64,000 nucleotides of DNA from Streptomyces sp. NBC_01210 (GTDB taxonomy: Bacteria; Actinomycetota; Actinomycetes; Streptomycetales; Streptomycetaceae): contig NZ_CP108549.1 in the NCBI RefSeq assembly GCF_036010325.1, positions 4,154,001 through 4,218,000 of the forward strand, in the 5' to 3' direction. Positions 34,332 to 41,663 of this stretch are shown here, piece by piece; the first letter of the stretch is position 1, and each line of letters starts with the position of its first letter. A model generated the notes under the pieces. That model ran no database searches, had not been told where the DNA came from, and worked only from the letters and a program-made list of their open reading frames with translations. The position numbers and the translations under genes were made by a program.

Positions 34332-35207
34332 TCAGGGCGTCAGCACACCATCCAGGAACGGCTCGATCGCCGTCCGCCATCCCTCCGGCTGGTCGTAGTG
34401 CACCAGATGGCCCGCGTCCGCCACTTCCCCGTACTCACCCCGCGGCAGGACCCGCACCATCTCCTGCGCCTCCGCGCGGCCCAGTTCGCCGTCCAGACCA
34501 CGGACCACCAGCGTCGGGCACTGAACCTGGGCCAACTCCTCCCAGTGGGCGTCGTGGACCCACGTTTCACGGGAGGTGAGCATCTGGCGGCGGGAGAAGA
34601 CCGGGCGCCAGCCGTCCGCCCGTTCCGACATCACCTCTGCGAAGAACTCGCCTCGGGCGGGGTTGTGGCGCTCCACCCAGGGGTCGTCCTCGCCGAACCA
34701 CTTGCGGACGTCCGCAAGCGTCGCGAACGGGACCGGCCAGGAGCGGAACCAGTCCTCCCACTCACGCTGCGAGGCCGCACCCAGCGCGGAGGCGCGCATA
34801 TCGCAGATGATCAGGGCCTGGACCAGATCCGGGCGCTTGGCGGCGAGCTGCCAGGCGGTGAGCGCGCCCATGGAGTGGCCGATCAGGGTCACCGGGGCGA
34901 GGCCGAGTTGTTCGACGGCGGCCTCGGCGTCCGCGACGTACGCCTCGCGGGTGAACGGGCCTTCGGCCGGCTTGTCGCTGCGGCCATGACCTCGCTGGTC
35001 GAGCGCGATCGCACGGTGCCGCTCAGCCAGCCAGCGGGCCGTCGAGGCCCACTGCGAGGCACGGCCCATCAAGCCGTGGAGCAGTAAAACTCCAGGCGCG
35101 TGCTCCGTCTCGCCCCTCCCTTTGGGAGGGTCGGCGAACTCCCAGGCAGCCAGGCGTACGCCGTCGGCTCCGGTTACGTCAATGCGCCGCACCATGTGGC
35201 CTGGCAC
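34332..35207 (-). CDS. Alpha/beta-fold hydrolase
   Basis: 291 residues from GTG 35207 (GGGAG seven bases upstream); ATG 35195 is also possible. Motifs are VLLLHGLMG (oxyanion hole), LDQRGHGRSDKP, the nucleophile elbow IGHSMG (Ser near residue 115), an acid candidate in VVRGLDGELG, and the catalytic His in DAGHLVHYDQPEG. The closest general class is haloperoxidase/esterase-like hydrolases with an open cap. Substrate not predictable; stands alone. Confidence 0.88.
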   Translation of the reverse strand: MPGHMVRRIDVTGADGVRLAAWEFADPPKGRGETEHAPGVLLLHGLMGRASQWASTARWLAERHRAIALDQRGHGRSDKPAEGPFTREAYVADAEAAVEQLGLAPVTLIGHSMGALTAWQLAAKRPDLVQALIICDMRASALGAASQREWEDWFRSWPVPFATLADVRKWFGEDDPWVERHNPARGEFFAEVMSERADGWRPVFSRRQMLTSRETWVHDAHWEELAQVQCPTLVVRGLDGELGRAEAQEMVRVLPRGEYGEVADAGHLVHYDQPEGWRTAIEPFLDGVLTP

Positions 35208-35437
35208 CCCCTTCTCTCCCCCGGTGGTCCTGCTCGGTCGCGTTCCGCCAGACTATCGAACCTCTATTCGAAAACACGGTCCTGGCGCGCAACACCCCTC
35301 GTTCGAGTGACCGTGCTCAAGGGTTGACCCCCGCAGCCGAGGGAAGATCTTCTGCGGGAGGCGGGCCGCTCGGGGATGACGGTCCGACGGGATTGACCCT
35401 GAGAGCTCGGGGCTCCGGGTCAGCACAGGGGAGGACA

Positions 35438-35465
35438 GGCCCCGGCTCCCATGGGAGCCGGGGCC
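35438..35465. terminator. 28-bp perfect palindrome
   Basis: GGCCCCGGCTCCCA/TGGGAGCCGGGGCC, 14-bp arms with no loop, within the 650-bp gene-free region 35208-35858. It may act as a terminator or a protein-binding site. Confidence 0.5.
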
Positions 35466-35520
35466 CTCCTGTGGGTACAGGACGTGCGGCACGCAGGCGT
35501 CCGGGACATGCGCATCGCGC

Positions 35521-35592
35521 GAGACATACGGGTCGAGCGGGACATACGGGTCGAGCGGGACGCGCGCGTCGAGCGGGACATACGGGTGCAGG
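35521..35592. repeat. Four tandem 18-bp units
   Basis: Copies of GGGACATACGGGTCGAGC start at 35521, 35539, 35557 (diverged) and 35575. In the minus frame they would encode DP(Y/R)VPL repeats, but that frame has no ribosome site or family and is not called. The rest of 35208-35858 shows only hairpins. Confidence 0.8.
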
Positions 35593-35776
35593 GCATGCGG
35601 GGCTCGCTGAGCGTGCTGGGCGCAGCGTTGAGCGCGCTGGACGTACGGCGGGCGCATCACCCGTATCCCTCCCCGGCCATGGGGTCATATGCCTCAGCCA
35701 CAGCGTGGCACGCGATTCGCCCGGGCGCTGCCATTCCGGACGGAATGCGGAATCTGGCGGCGGAAACCCGCCACGC

Positions 35777-35838
35777 GAGGTTCCCGAGGAGTTCCTGAGA
35801 GACGCCGGGCGTCGGCTCAGGAGCGCTTCGGGAACCTC
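35777..35838. terminator. Long stem-loop downstream of dmdR1
   Basis: Imperfect inverted repeat GAGGTTCCCGA...TCGGGAACCTC (11 paired bases at the base, more mismatched above) with an inner ACGCCGGGCGT hairpin. It ends 20 bp beyond the dmdR1 stop, in the right place for its terminator. Confidence 0.6.
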
Positions 35839-35858
35839 AGACCTCGGTCAATGCTCGG

Positions 35859-36551
35859 CTACTGCTTGGCCACGAATACATGCGAGGCCACATCGGCCGC
35901 CAGCTCCGCCGACTCGCCGCTGCTGCCCACGAGCACTCCGCCCGCGGACTCCGTCACGCTGACCACCGAGCCGGGCTGCACGCCCGCCCGCCGCAGCGTG
36001 TACATCAGCTGGGCGTCCGTCTGGATCGGCTCGCCGATCCGCCGTACGACCACGGTCTTTCCGTCCGCGCCCGGGTCCAGGTCCGCCAGCGAGACCATGC
36101 CGTCGTCCAGGAACGGGTCGGCCTCCGCCTTCTCGCCCAGCTCCTCGAGGCCCGGGATCGGGTTCCCGTACGGCGACTCGGTCGGGTGGCGCAGCAGCTC
36201 CAGAACGCGCCGCTCCACCGCCTCGCTCATCACATGCTCCCAGCGACACGCCTCCGCGTGGACCTGCTCCCACTCCAGGCCGATCACGTCCACCAGCAGA
36301 CACTCGGCCAGCCGGTGTTTGCGCATCACGCGCGTCGCCAGCCGCCTGCCCTCGCCGGTCAGCTCCAGGTGGCGGTCGCCGGCGACCGTCACCAGACCGT
36401 CGCGCTCCATACGCGCCACGGTCTGGCTGACCGTCGGACCGCTCTGGTCGAGCCGCTCGGCGATCCGGGCGCGCATGGGCACCACACCTTCCTCTTCGAG
36501 CTCGAGGATGGTGCGGAGATACATCTCCGTCGTGTCGATCAGTCCGGACAT
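35859..36551 (-). CDS. dmdR1: Iron-dependent DtxR/IdeR-type repressor DmdR1
   Basis: 230 residues. N-terminal winged helix (MYLRTILELEEEGVVPMRARIAERL, SGPTVSQTVARMERDGLV), dimerisation/metal domain with RWEHVMSEAVERRV and HRLAECLLVDVIGLEWEQVHAEAC (metal ligands Met, Cys, Glu, His), and an SH3-like C-domain. Length and motifs match DmdR1, the main Fe(II)-dependent repressor of siderophore genes in Streptomyces. ATG 36551 with GAGGGG upstream. I found no iron box in its own promoter. It is followed by the SIS gene divergently, as I recall for SCO4393/SCO4394. A conserved-looking antisense frame covers it fully. Confidence 0.93.
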   Translation of the reverse strand: MSGLIDTTEMYLRTILELEEEGVVPMRARIAERLDQSGPTVSQTVARMERDGLVTVAGDRHLELTGEGRRLATRVMRKHRLAECLLVDVIGLEWEQVHAEACRWEHVMSEAVERRVLELLRHPTESPYGNPIPGLEELGEKAEADPFLDDGMVSLADLDPGADGKTVVVRRIGEPIQTDAQLMYTLRRAGVQPGSVVSVTESAGGVLVGSSGESAELAADVASHVFVAKQ

Positions 36552-36572
36552 ACGTGCCCCTCGATGCTGTGA
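35880..36572 (+). CDS. adm: Adm-like antisense ORF over dmdR1
   Basis: A 230-codon plus-strand frame lies antiparallel to almost the whole of dmdR1. In S. coelicolor an overlapping antiparallel gene, adm, has been reported at dmdR1 with effects on siderophore and antibiotic production. The frame here is in the same place and the same length as DmdR1, and its product is Arg/His/Leu/Gln-rich without a known domain. Open antisense frames are easily produced by GC-rich codon use, so only position and precedent support it. Confidence 0.35.
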   Translation: MRGHIGRQLRRLAAAAHEHSARGLRHADHRAGLHARPPQRVHQLGVRLDRLADPPYDHGLSVRARVQVRQRDHAVVQERVGLRLLAQLLEARDRVPVRRLGRVAQQLQNAPLHRLAHHMLPATRLRVDLLPLQADHVHQQTLGQPVFAHHARRQPPALAGQLQVAVAGDRHQTVALHTRHGLADRRTALVEPLGDPGAHGHHTFLFELEDGAEIHLRRVDQSGHTCPSML

Positions 36573-36726
36573 CTTGAAAACAGTCGTGCGCTGGCCCTGA
36601 CTCAATTCTGACGCATCCCACTGACAACCGTGCCGTGCCGGGGCAAGCCGTCGGGACGCCTCTCCCCGAGTCCGCTCCCCGAGCCCGTTCCCAGAGCCCG
36701 TACGACCGCTCGTACGCGAAGCTGTA

Positions 36727-36756
36727 TTGACATGGCAATGGTCCAGACCGCAACGT
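36727..36756 (+). promoter_or_regulatory. Promoter with DasR-type site (dre)
   Basis: TTGACA (36727-36732) and CAACGT (36751-36756) with an 18-bp spacer. The spacer holds TGGTCCAGACC (36739-36749); the 16-mer AATGGTCCAGACCGCA fits the DasR-responsive element ACTGGTCTAGACCACT at its core TGGTCnAGACC. DasR is the GlcNAc/chitin-responsive GntR regulator of Streptomyces. Binding between -35 and -10 would repress the SIS-domain gene until GlcN-6-P or GlcNAc-6-P accumulates. Confidence 0.7.
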
Positions 36757-36825
36757 GATCCGCGGCACGGGTATTCCCGCCGCGGTGCGCAGCTGCGGTT
36801 CCCCCTCCCCGGAAAGGGCTCGGCG

Positions 36826-37581
36826 ATGAGCGAGAGCAAGTTGGCCGGTCAGTTCTTCGACGCCGCGATCGGTCTGCTGCAGCGTGCACGCGACGAGGAG
36901 GCGGCGAACATCGCTGCCGCCGGGGTCGCGATCGCGGACACCGTCGCCGCGGGCGGCCGCCTCTTCGCTTTCGGCGCCGGGCACTCCTCGCTCGCCGCGC
37001 AGGACGTCGTCTACCGGGCCGGCGGCCTCGCCCTGATGAACCTGCTCGCCGTGCCCGGCGTCGTCGGTGTCGACGTCATGCCGGCCACGCTCGGCTCGGC
37101 CCTCGAGCGGGTGGCGGGGCTCGCGGGCGCCGTCCTCGACTCCAGCCCCGCCAAGGCCGGCGACGTCCTCGTGATCATCTCGCTCTCGGGGCGCAACGCG
37201 CTGCCCGTCGAGATGGCCATCAACGCCCGCGCGCTCGGGCTCAAGGTCATCGGTGTGACGTCGGTGGCGTACGCGGAGGGCACCAGATCCCGGCACGTCT
37301 CCGGCACCTTCCTCAAGGACCACTGCGACATCGTCCTCGACTCCAAGATCGCGGTCGGCGACGCGGAGCTCACCCACGAAGGCATCGAGGCGCCCTTCGC
37401 ACCCGCGTCGACTGTCGTCACCAGCGCGCTGATGCAGGCGACGATGGCGGCTGCGGCGGAGCAGCTGGTCGAGCGAGGCATCGAGCCGCCGCTGCTGCGC
37501 TCGGGCAACGTGGACGGCGGGCACGAGTGGAACGGTCGCGTGATGACGGAGTACGGGGACCGGATCTTCTTCCGACACTAG
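36826..37581 (+). CDS. SIS-domain phosphosugar-binding protein (UPF0309/SCO4393 family)
   Basis: 251 residues, ATG 36826 with GGAAAGGG at 36811-36818. A single SIS domain: GGRLFAFGAGHSSLAAQDVVYRAGG near residues 45-70, then VLVIISLSGRNALPVEMAINARALGLKVIGVTS near 125-155. This family is related to N-acetylmuramate-6-phosphate etherase and GlmS isomerase domains. The DasR-type element in its promoter supports a role in amino-sugar phosphate metabolism. The exact reaction is not established. Confidence 0.9.
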   Translation: MSESKLAGQFFDAAIGLLQRARDEEAANIAAAGVAIADTVAAGGRLFAFGAGHSSLAAQDVVYRAGGLALMNLLAVPGVVGVDVMPATLGSALERVAGLAGAVLDSSPAKAGDVLVIISLSGRNALPVEMAINARALGLKVIGVTSVAYAEGTRSRHVSGTFLKDHCDIVLDSKIAVGDAELTHEGIEAPFAPASTVVTSALMQATMAAAAEQLVERGIEPPLLRSGNVDGGHEWNGRVMTEYGDRIFFRH

Positions 37582-37634
37582 GTTGCCCCCAGCGCCAAAC
37601 CCCACCGCCCTTGCGGGCCCCCTCGACCCCGCCG

Positions 37635-39029
37635 TCAGGCGTCCGCCTGCCCACCCGCCAGCCGCGCCAGGTCCAGCGCCGACGCCGCCAGAACCGCCAC
37701 GCTCTCCGCGTACACCGCATCCGGGCGTTCGAACGCCGGGCGGCTCGCCCCGCGCAGAAACGTCACCACGCCCAGCGTCCGGCCCCGGCTCCGCAGCACC
37801 GTGCACAGCGCGTGCACCGCGTCCCGCGGCCACTGGCGCTCCGCCGCCCAGTCGCCCGCCACCGCACTCGCGGCCGCGCTCGCCCGGACCGAGCCGATGC
37901 GGTCCGCCGCCTGGAGCGCCGGGTGGCCCTGCGGGTAGCGCACCGGAATGCCCGCACCCGCCACCGGCACACACGGGCCCGGCGCACCCGAAGGCGTTGC
38001 CGCGACGCGCACCAGCCGCTCACCGTCCGCCTCCAGCAGATCGATCAAGGCATGGTCGGCGAAGCCCGCGAGCGCGAAGTCCAGATACGCGGTCGCCGCC
38101 TCCATCGCGTCCTCACACTCCGCTGCGGCACGCCCGGCCCGGTGCAACTGGCTCGACCGGAACCGCTGCCGGTCCGCCTCCTGCTCGGCCAGTTTTGCCT
38201 CGGTCACATCGTGGAACAGCCACCCCACCCCGAGCGGAACAGGCTCCTCCGCGAGCGGCGAGGCCAGCCGCAGGAACCCACTGCGCAAGCACCGCCGCCG
38301 CTCACCCTCGGCCGTGCCCAGCGTCACCCACAACTCCGCCACCCCCCGCGGCGCACCCTCCGCCAGCACATGGTGGAGGTCGCCCTCCAGTTCCTCCACC
38401 CCCTGGACGACCAGCTCCCCGAGCGGCCGCCCGAGCGGTGAGGTACGTCCGGCACCCAGCACCCGCGCCGCATAGTCGTTGACGACGGTCGGACGCAGAT
38501 CCACATCGACCAGTACGACGCCCCAGGACGCGTCCTCGAACAGCGCCTCGCTCAACGCGATCGACCGCTCCAGATCGATCTGCGCATGCACCTCGCTGAA
38601 CGCGCAGTACACCCCGGCCGGCTTGCCGTCCGCGCCGAGCACCCGCGCCGACTGGGTCCGTACGAGAACCCGTCCGCCGTCCTTGCGCAGCAGCGCGAAC
38701 TCATGCACGGTCCGCCCCGGCGCGTCCATCGCGGCCATCAGCCGCCCCTGCACCTCTACGGCATCGGCGCTCCGCACCGCCCATCCGGCGAACCCGCGCC
38801 GCCCCACCGCCTCCTCGGGCGCCCAGCCGAGAATCCGCTCGGCCTCACGGTTCCAGTGGGTGATCGTGCAGTCCGCGTCGAAGGCGCAGAGCGCGGCGTC
38901 CATCCCGTCGAGCAGGGCGGCAAGCAACTCCGCCCCCGGCACCGGCCCGGTCTCCGGCGAACCCACGCCGCCCCGCTCCGGCTCGTCGGGCCCGAGCGCA
39001 TTGGTGGTCTCACTCCTGGAAGCACTCAT
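37635..39029 (-). CDS. PAS/GAF sensor protein
   Basis: 464 residues from ATG 39029. Two PAS domains: residues about 35-150 (LLDGMDAALCAFDADCTITHWNREAERILGW, then VYCAFSEVHAQ) and about 165-285 (WGVVLVDVDLRPTVVNDYAARVLG, then GWLFHDVTE). A C-terminal GAF-like region at about 305-455 (HALCTVLRSRGRTLGVVTFLRG, AESVAVLAASALDLARLAGG) follows. There is no kinase, phosphatase or DNA-binding domain, so it is a stand-alone sensor or a partner for an RsbU/histidine-kinase protein elsewhere. Its SD is GGGGG. It is divergent from the small transcription unit at 39146-39384. Confidence 0.82.
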   Translation of the reverse strand: MSASRSETTNALGPDEPERGGVGSPETGPVPGAELLAALLDGMDAALCAFDADCTITHWNREAERILGWAPEEAVGRRGFAGWAVRSADAVEVQGRLMAAMDAPGRTVHEFALLRKDGGRVLVRTQSARVLGADGKPAGVYCAFSEVHAQIDLERSIALSEALFEDASWGVVLVDVDLRPTVVNDYAARVLGAGRTSPLGRPLGELVVQGVEELEGDLHHVLAEGAPRGVAELWVTLGTAEGERRRCLRSGFLRLASPLAEEPVPLGVGWLFHDVTEAKLAEQEADRQRFRSSQLHRAGRAAAECEDAMEAATAYLDFALAGFADHALIDLLEADGERLVRVAATPSGAPGPCVPVAGAGIPVRYPQGHPALQAADRIGSVRASAAASAVAGDWAAERQWPRDAVHALCTVLRSRGRTLGVVTFLRGASRPAFERPDAVYAESVAVLAASALDLARLAGGQADA

Positions 39030-39145
39030 CCTGGACCCCCTGCAGGACGCATCCACACATGCTTTTTTGCACCTCAGATCATTCAACTGGAACGTGACGC
39101 AGCGCACACTCTGTTCCCGAAAATCGTTGCCTCCGGGAAATTGGG

Positions 39146-39174
39146 TTGTGGCCTCCTGGACCGCTTCCTAAGGT
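39146..39174 (+). promoter_or_regulatory. Candidate promoter of the small transcription unit
   Basis: TTGTGG (39146-39151), 17-bp spacer, TAAGGT (39169-39174). Initiation would fall about 39181, six bases before the first GTG of the small frame. Confidence 0.45.
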
Positions 39175-39186
39175 GTTGGTCACACG

Positions 39187-39246
39187 GTGAAAGGAGGTGA
39201 TCCGGAAGTGATTTCGTTTCGGATGCGTGAGGTGACTGCGGGCTGA
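39187..39246 (+). CDS. Small peptide gene with a 15-nt anti-16S Shine-Dalgarno
   Basis: GAAAGGAGGTGATCC (39189-39203) is complementary to 15 nucleotides of the 16S rRNA 3-prime end, far longer than any normal ribosome site. It is followed four bases later by GTG 39208, which opens a 12-codon frame (VISFRMREVTAG). An in-frame GTG at 39187 would give 19 residues (KGGDPEVISFRMREVTAG). The unit has its own promoter upstream, a GCCGAC/GTCGGC hairpin at 39273-39290, and a strong terminator at 39312-39384. The product could be a peptide, or the RNA itself may titrate or stall ribosomes. No known family. Confidence 0.5.
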   Translation: MKGGDPEVISFRMREVTAG

Positions 39247-39311
39247 CGGCCCGTCGTCGCACTCTGTGTGCAGCCGACAGAACCGTCGGCCGAAATACCT
39301 AGCAGTCACCG

Positions 39312-39384
39312 ACCCGCGGGCTCGCCGGCACATCCGGCCGGCCCCTCCGCAAGGAGGGACCAGAGCCCGCGGGTTTCTGCGTTC
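39312..39384. terminator. Compound stem-loop (about 73 nt)
   Basis: Outer arms ACCCGCGGGCTC (39312-39323) and GAGCCCGCGGGT (39373-39384) pair perfectly and enclose two inner hairpins, GCCGG/CCGGC and CCCTCCGCAAGGAGGG, before a short T-rich run. It is placed to end the 39187 unit and, from the other side, the pdxH gene. Confidence 0.75.
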
Positions 39385-39429
39385 CCGGGACGGCCCCCGG
39401 CATGTCGCAGCCGCCGCCTCGCGAACGAC

Positions 39430-40200
39430 TCAGGGTGACAGTCGCTCCACCTGCCACGCGGACCCGGCACGGACATACCGCAGCCGGTCGTGCAGCCGGT
39501 TCTCGTGGCCCTGCCAGAACTCCACCGCTTCCGGCTCGACCCGGTAGCCGCCCCACTCCGGCGGCGCCGGGACCTGCTCGCCCTCCGGGTAGCGGGCCGC
39601 CAGTTCCTCGTACTTGCGCAGCAGTTCCTCCCGCGAGGCGATCACCGAGGACTGGGCGCTGGCCCAGGCGCCGAGCTGAGAGCCGTGCGGGCGGGTGCGG
39701 AAGTAGGCGACCGTCTCGTCGCGGCCGATGCGGGACGCCGTGCCGGTGACGATGACCTGGCGGGCCAGACCGTGCCAGGGGAAGAGCAGCGAGATGTACG
39801 GATTGGCGGCGAGCTCGCGGCCTTTGCGGGAGGCGTAATTGGTGTAGAAGACGAAGCCGCGCCCGTCGAAGTGCTTCAGCAGTACGGTGCGCGACGACGG
39901 GCGGCCGTCGGGTGCGGCCGTGGAGACGATCATGGCGTTCGGCTCACGCAGACCGCCGGACGCGGCGTCCCGGAACCAGCGGGCGAACTGGTCCATGGGC
40001 GTGGGCGCCAGATCTGACTCCAGGAGCGCGGTGGAGCGGTACTGCTCCCGCATGACGGCGGGGTCGTGCGAAGCGGAATCCGGGGCCGGGGCGGCGGGAT
40101 CCGGGTCCGGGGCAGCGGGATCCGGGTCCGGGGCAGCGGGATCCGAGTTCGGAGCGGCGGGATCCGAGTTCGGTGCGGCGTAGTCGGTCACGGGGGCCAT
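39430..40200 (-). CDS. pdxH: Pyridoxamine/pyridoxine 5-phosphate oxidase
   Basis: 256 residues from ATG 40200. The catalytic body begins near residue 48 ([30 protein letters not shown]) and keeps the FMN and PLP sites: [62 protein letters not shown] and the C-terminal [25 protein letters not shown]. It oxidises PNP/PMP to PLP. Residues 10-40 form an unusual extension of five AAP(D/N)(P/S)DP heptads encoded by 21-bp tandem repeats (about 40085-40185), not needed for activity in the family and probably a recent expansion. Confidence 0.94.
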   Translation of the reverse strand: MAPVTDYAAPNSDPAAPNSDPAAPDPDPAAPDPDPAAPAPDSASHDPAVMREQYRSTALLESDLAPTPMDQFARWFRDAASGGLREPNAMIVSTAAPDGRPSSRTVLLKHFDGRGFVFYTNYASRKGRELAANPYISLLFPWHGLARQVIVTGTASRIGRDETVAYFRTRPHGSQLGAWASAQSSVIASREELLRKYEELAARYPEGEQVPAPPEWGGYRVEPEAVEFWQGHENRLHDRLRYVRAGSAWQVERLSP

Positions 40201-40452
40201 CCTGCCGCAGTGGCCCAGTCTGCCCGGCACGGAGTGCCCCTAACCCTCCCCGCCCGAAATGGGGCAGTGTGCCGGATGTCACGCTTCCCCGCATCAGCCG
40301 GACCCGCCAAAATCTTGGGTCGGGCCACTGTGGCCTCCATACAGCAGGGGATATCGTCCTGCCTTCCCGACGGTTTGGGTGACCACCAACCGCGCGGGGC
40401 ATCACCGGGGTGACCGACCCACACCGTCGTACGCATGTTGAGGAGCCGCCTG

Positions 40453-41553
40453 ATGTCCGACTTCGTACCTGGACTCGAGGGAGTCGTCGCGTTCGAAACG
40501 GAGATCGCCGAACCCGACAGGGAGGGCGGCTCCCTCCGCTACCGGGGCGTCGATATCGAGGATCTGGTGGGCCACGTCTCCTTCGGAAACGTGTGGGGCC
40601 TGCTCGTCGACGGCGCCTTCAACCCCGGCCTGCCCCCGGCTGAGCCCTTCCCCATCCCCGTGCACTCCGGCGACATCCGGGTCGATGTGCAGTCGGCGCT
40701 GGCGATGCTCGCCCCGGTGTGGGGTCTGAAGCCGCTGCTGGACATCGACGAGGCGACGGCCCGCGACGACCTGGCACGGGCCGCGGTGATGGCGCTGTCG
40801 TACGTCGCCCAGTCGGCGCGCGGCCAGGGCCTGCCGATGGTCCCGCAGAAGGAGATCGACAAGGCGCAGTCCGTCGTCGAGCGCTTCATGATCCGCTGGC
40901 GCGGGGAGCCGGACCCGCGGCACGTCAAGGCCGTCGACGCGTACTGGACGTCGGCCGCCGAGCACGGCATGAATGCCTCCACGTTCACCGCCCGGGTCAT
41001 CGCGTCCACCGGCGCGGATGTGGCGGCCGCGCTGTCGGGTGCGGTCGGCGCCATGTCGGGGCCGCTGCACGGTGGCGCGCCGTCCCGTGTGCTCGGCATG
41101 ATCGAGGAGATCGAGCGCACGGGTGACGCGACCGCGTATGTGAAGCGGGCCCTGGACAAGGGCGAGCGGCTGATGGGCTTCGGGCACCGGGTCTACCGGG
41201 CCGAGGACCCTCGGGCGCGCGTGCTGCGCCGTACGGCCAAGGAGCTGGACGCGCCGCGCTTCGAGGTGGCGGAGGCGCTGGAGCGGGCCGCGCTGGAGGA
41301 GCTGCACAACCGCCGCCCGGACCGTGTCCTGGCGACGAACGTGGAGTTCTGGGCCGCGATCATGCTGGACTTCGCGGAGGTCCCGGCGCATATGTTCACG
41401 TCGATGTTCACCTGTGCCCGTACGGCGGGCTGGTCGGCGCACATCCTGGAACAGAAGCGCACGGGCCGGCTGGTGCGTCCGTCCGCGCGGTACATCGGGC
41501 CTGGGCCGCGGAACCCGCGCGCGATCGTCGGCTACGACGACATCGCGGACTGA
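40453..41553 (+). CDS. Citrate synthase 2 (citrate/2-methylcitrate synthase family)
   Basis: 366 residues from ATG 40453 with GAGGAG at 40440-40445. Family motifs: EHGMNASTFTARVIASTGAD (first catalytic His), GAMSGPLHGGAPSRV, MGFGHRVYRAEDPR (second catalytic His). The third catalytic position, the Asp of NVDFYSG in typical citrate synthases, reads NVEFWAA, so Asp is replaced by Glu. Length is shorter than the main hexameric citrate synthase and matches the second, minor synthase of Streptomyces. It probably condenses acetyl-CoA or another acyl-CoA with oxaloacetate. Confidence 0.87.
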   Translation: MSDFVPGLEGVVAFETEIAEPDREGGSLRYRGVDIEDLVGHVSFGNVWGLLVDGAFNPGLPPAEPFPIPVHSGDIRVDVQSALAMLAPVWGLKPLLDIDEATARDDLARAAVMALSYVAQSARGQGLPMVPQKEIDKAQSVVERFMIRWRGEPDPRHVKAVDAYWTSAAEHGMNASTFTARVIASTGADVAAALSGAVGAMSGPLHGGAPSRVLGMIEEIERTGDATAYVKRALDKGERLMGFGHRVYRAEDPRARVLRRTAKELDAPRFEVAEALERAALEELHNRRPDRVLATNVEFWAAIMLDFAEVPAHMFTSMFTCARTAGWSAHILEQKRTGRLVRPSARYIGPGPRNPRAIVGYDDIAD

Positions 41554-41663
41554 CCTCGCGGACCGACCTTTCGGACCGACCTTCCGGACTTACGTCCCGA
41601 GGAAGCTGCGGTACGGCGCCGAGTCCCTGATCGCAGGGGTACGGCGCCGTTCGCGTGCCGTCG

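Noticed and set aside
35859..36826. Iron box in the dmdR1 promoter
   Set aside because: No TTAGGTTAGGCTAACCTAA-like sequence is present between the dmdR1 and SIS starts.
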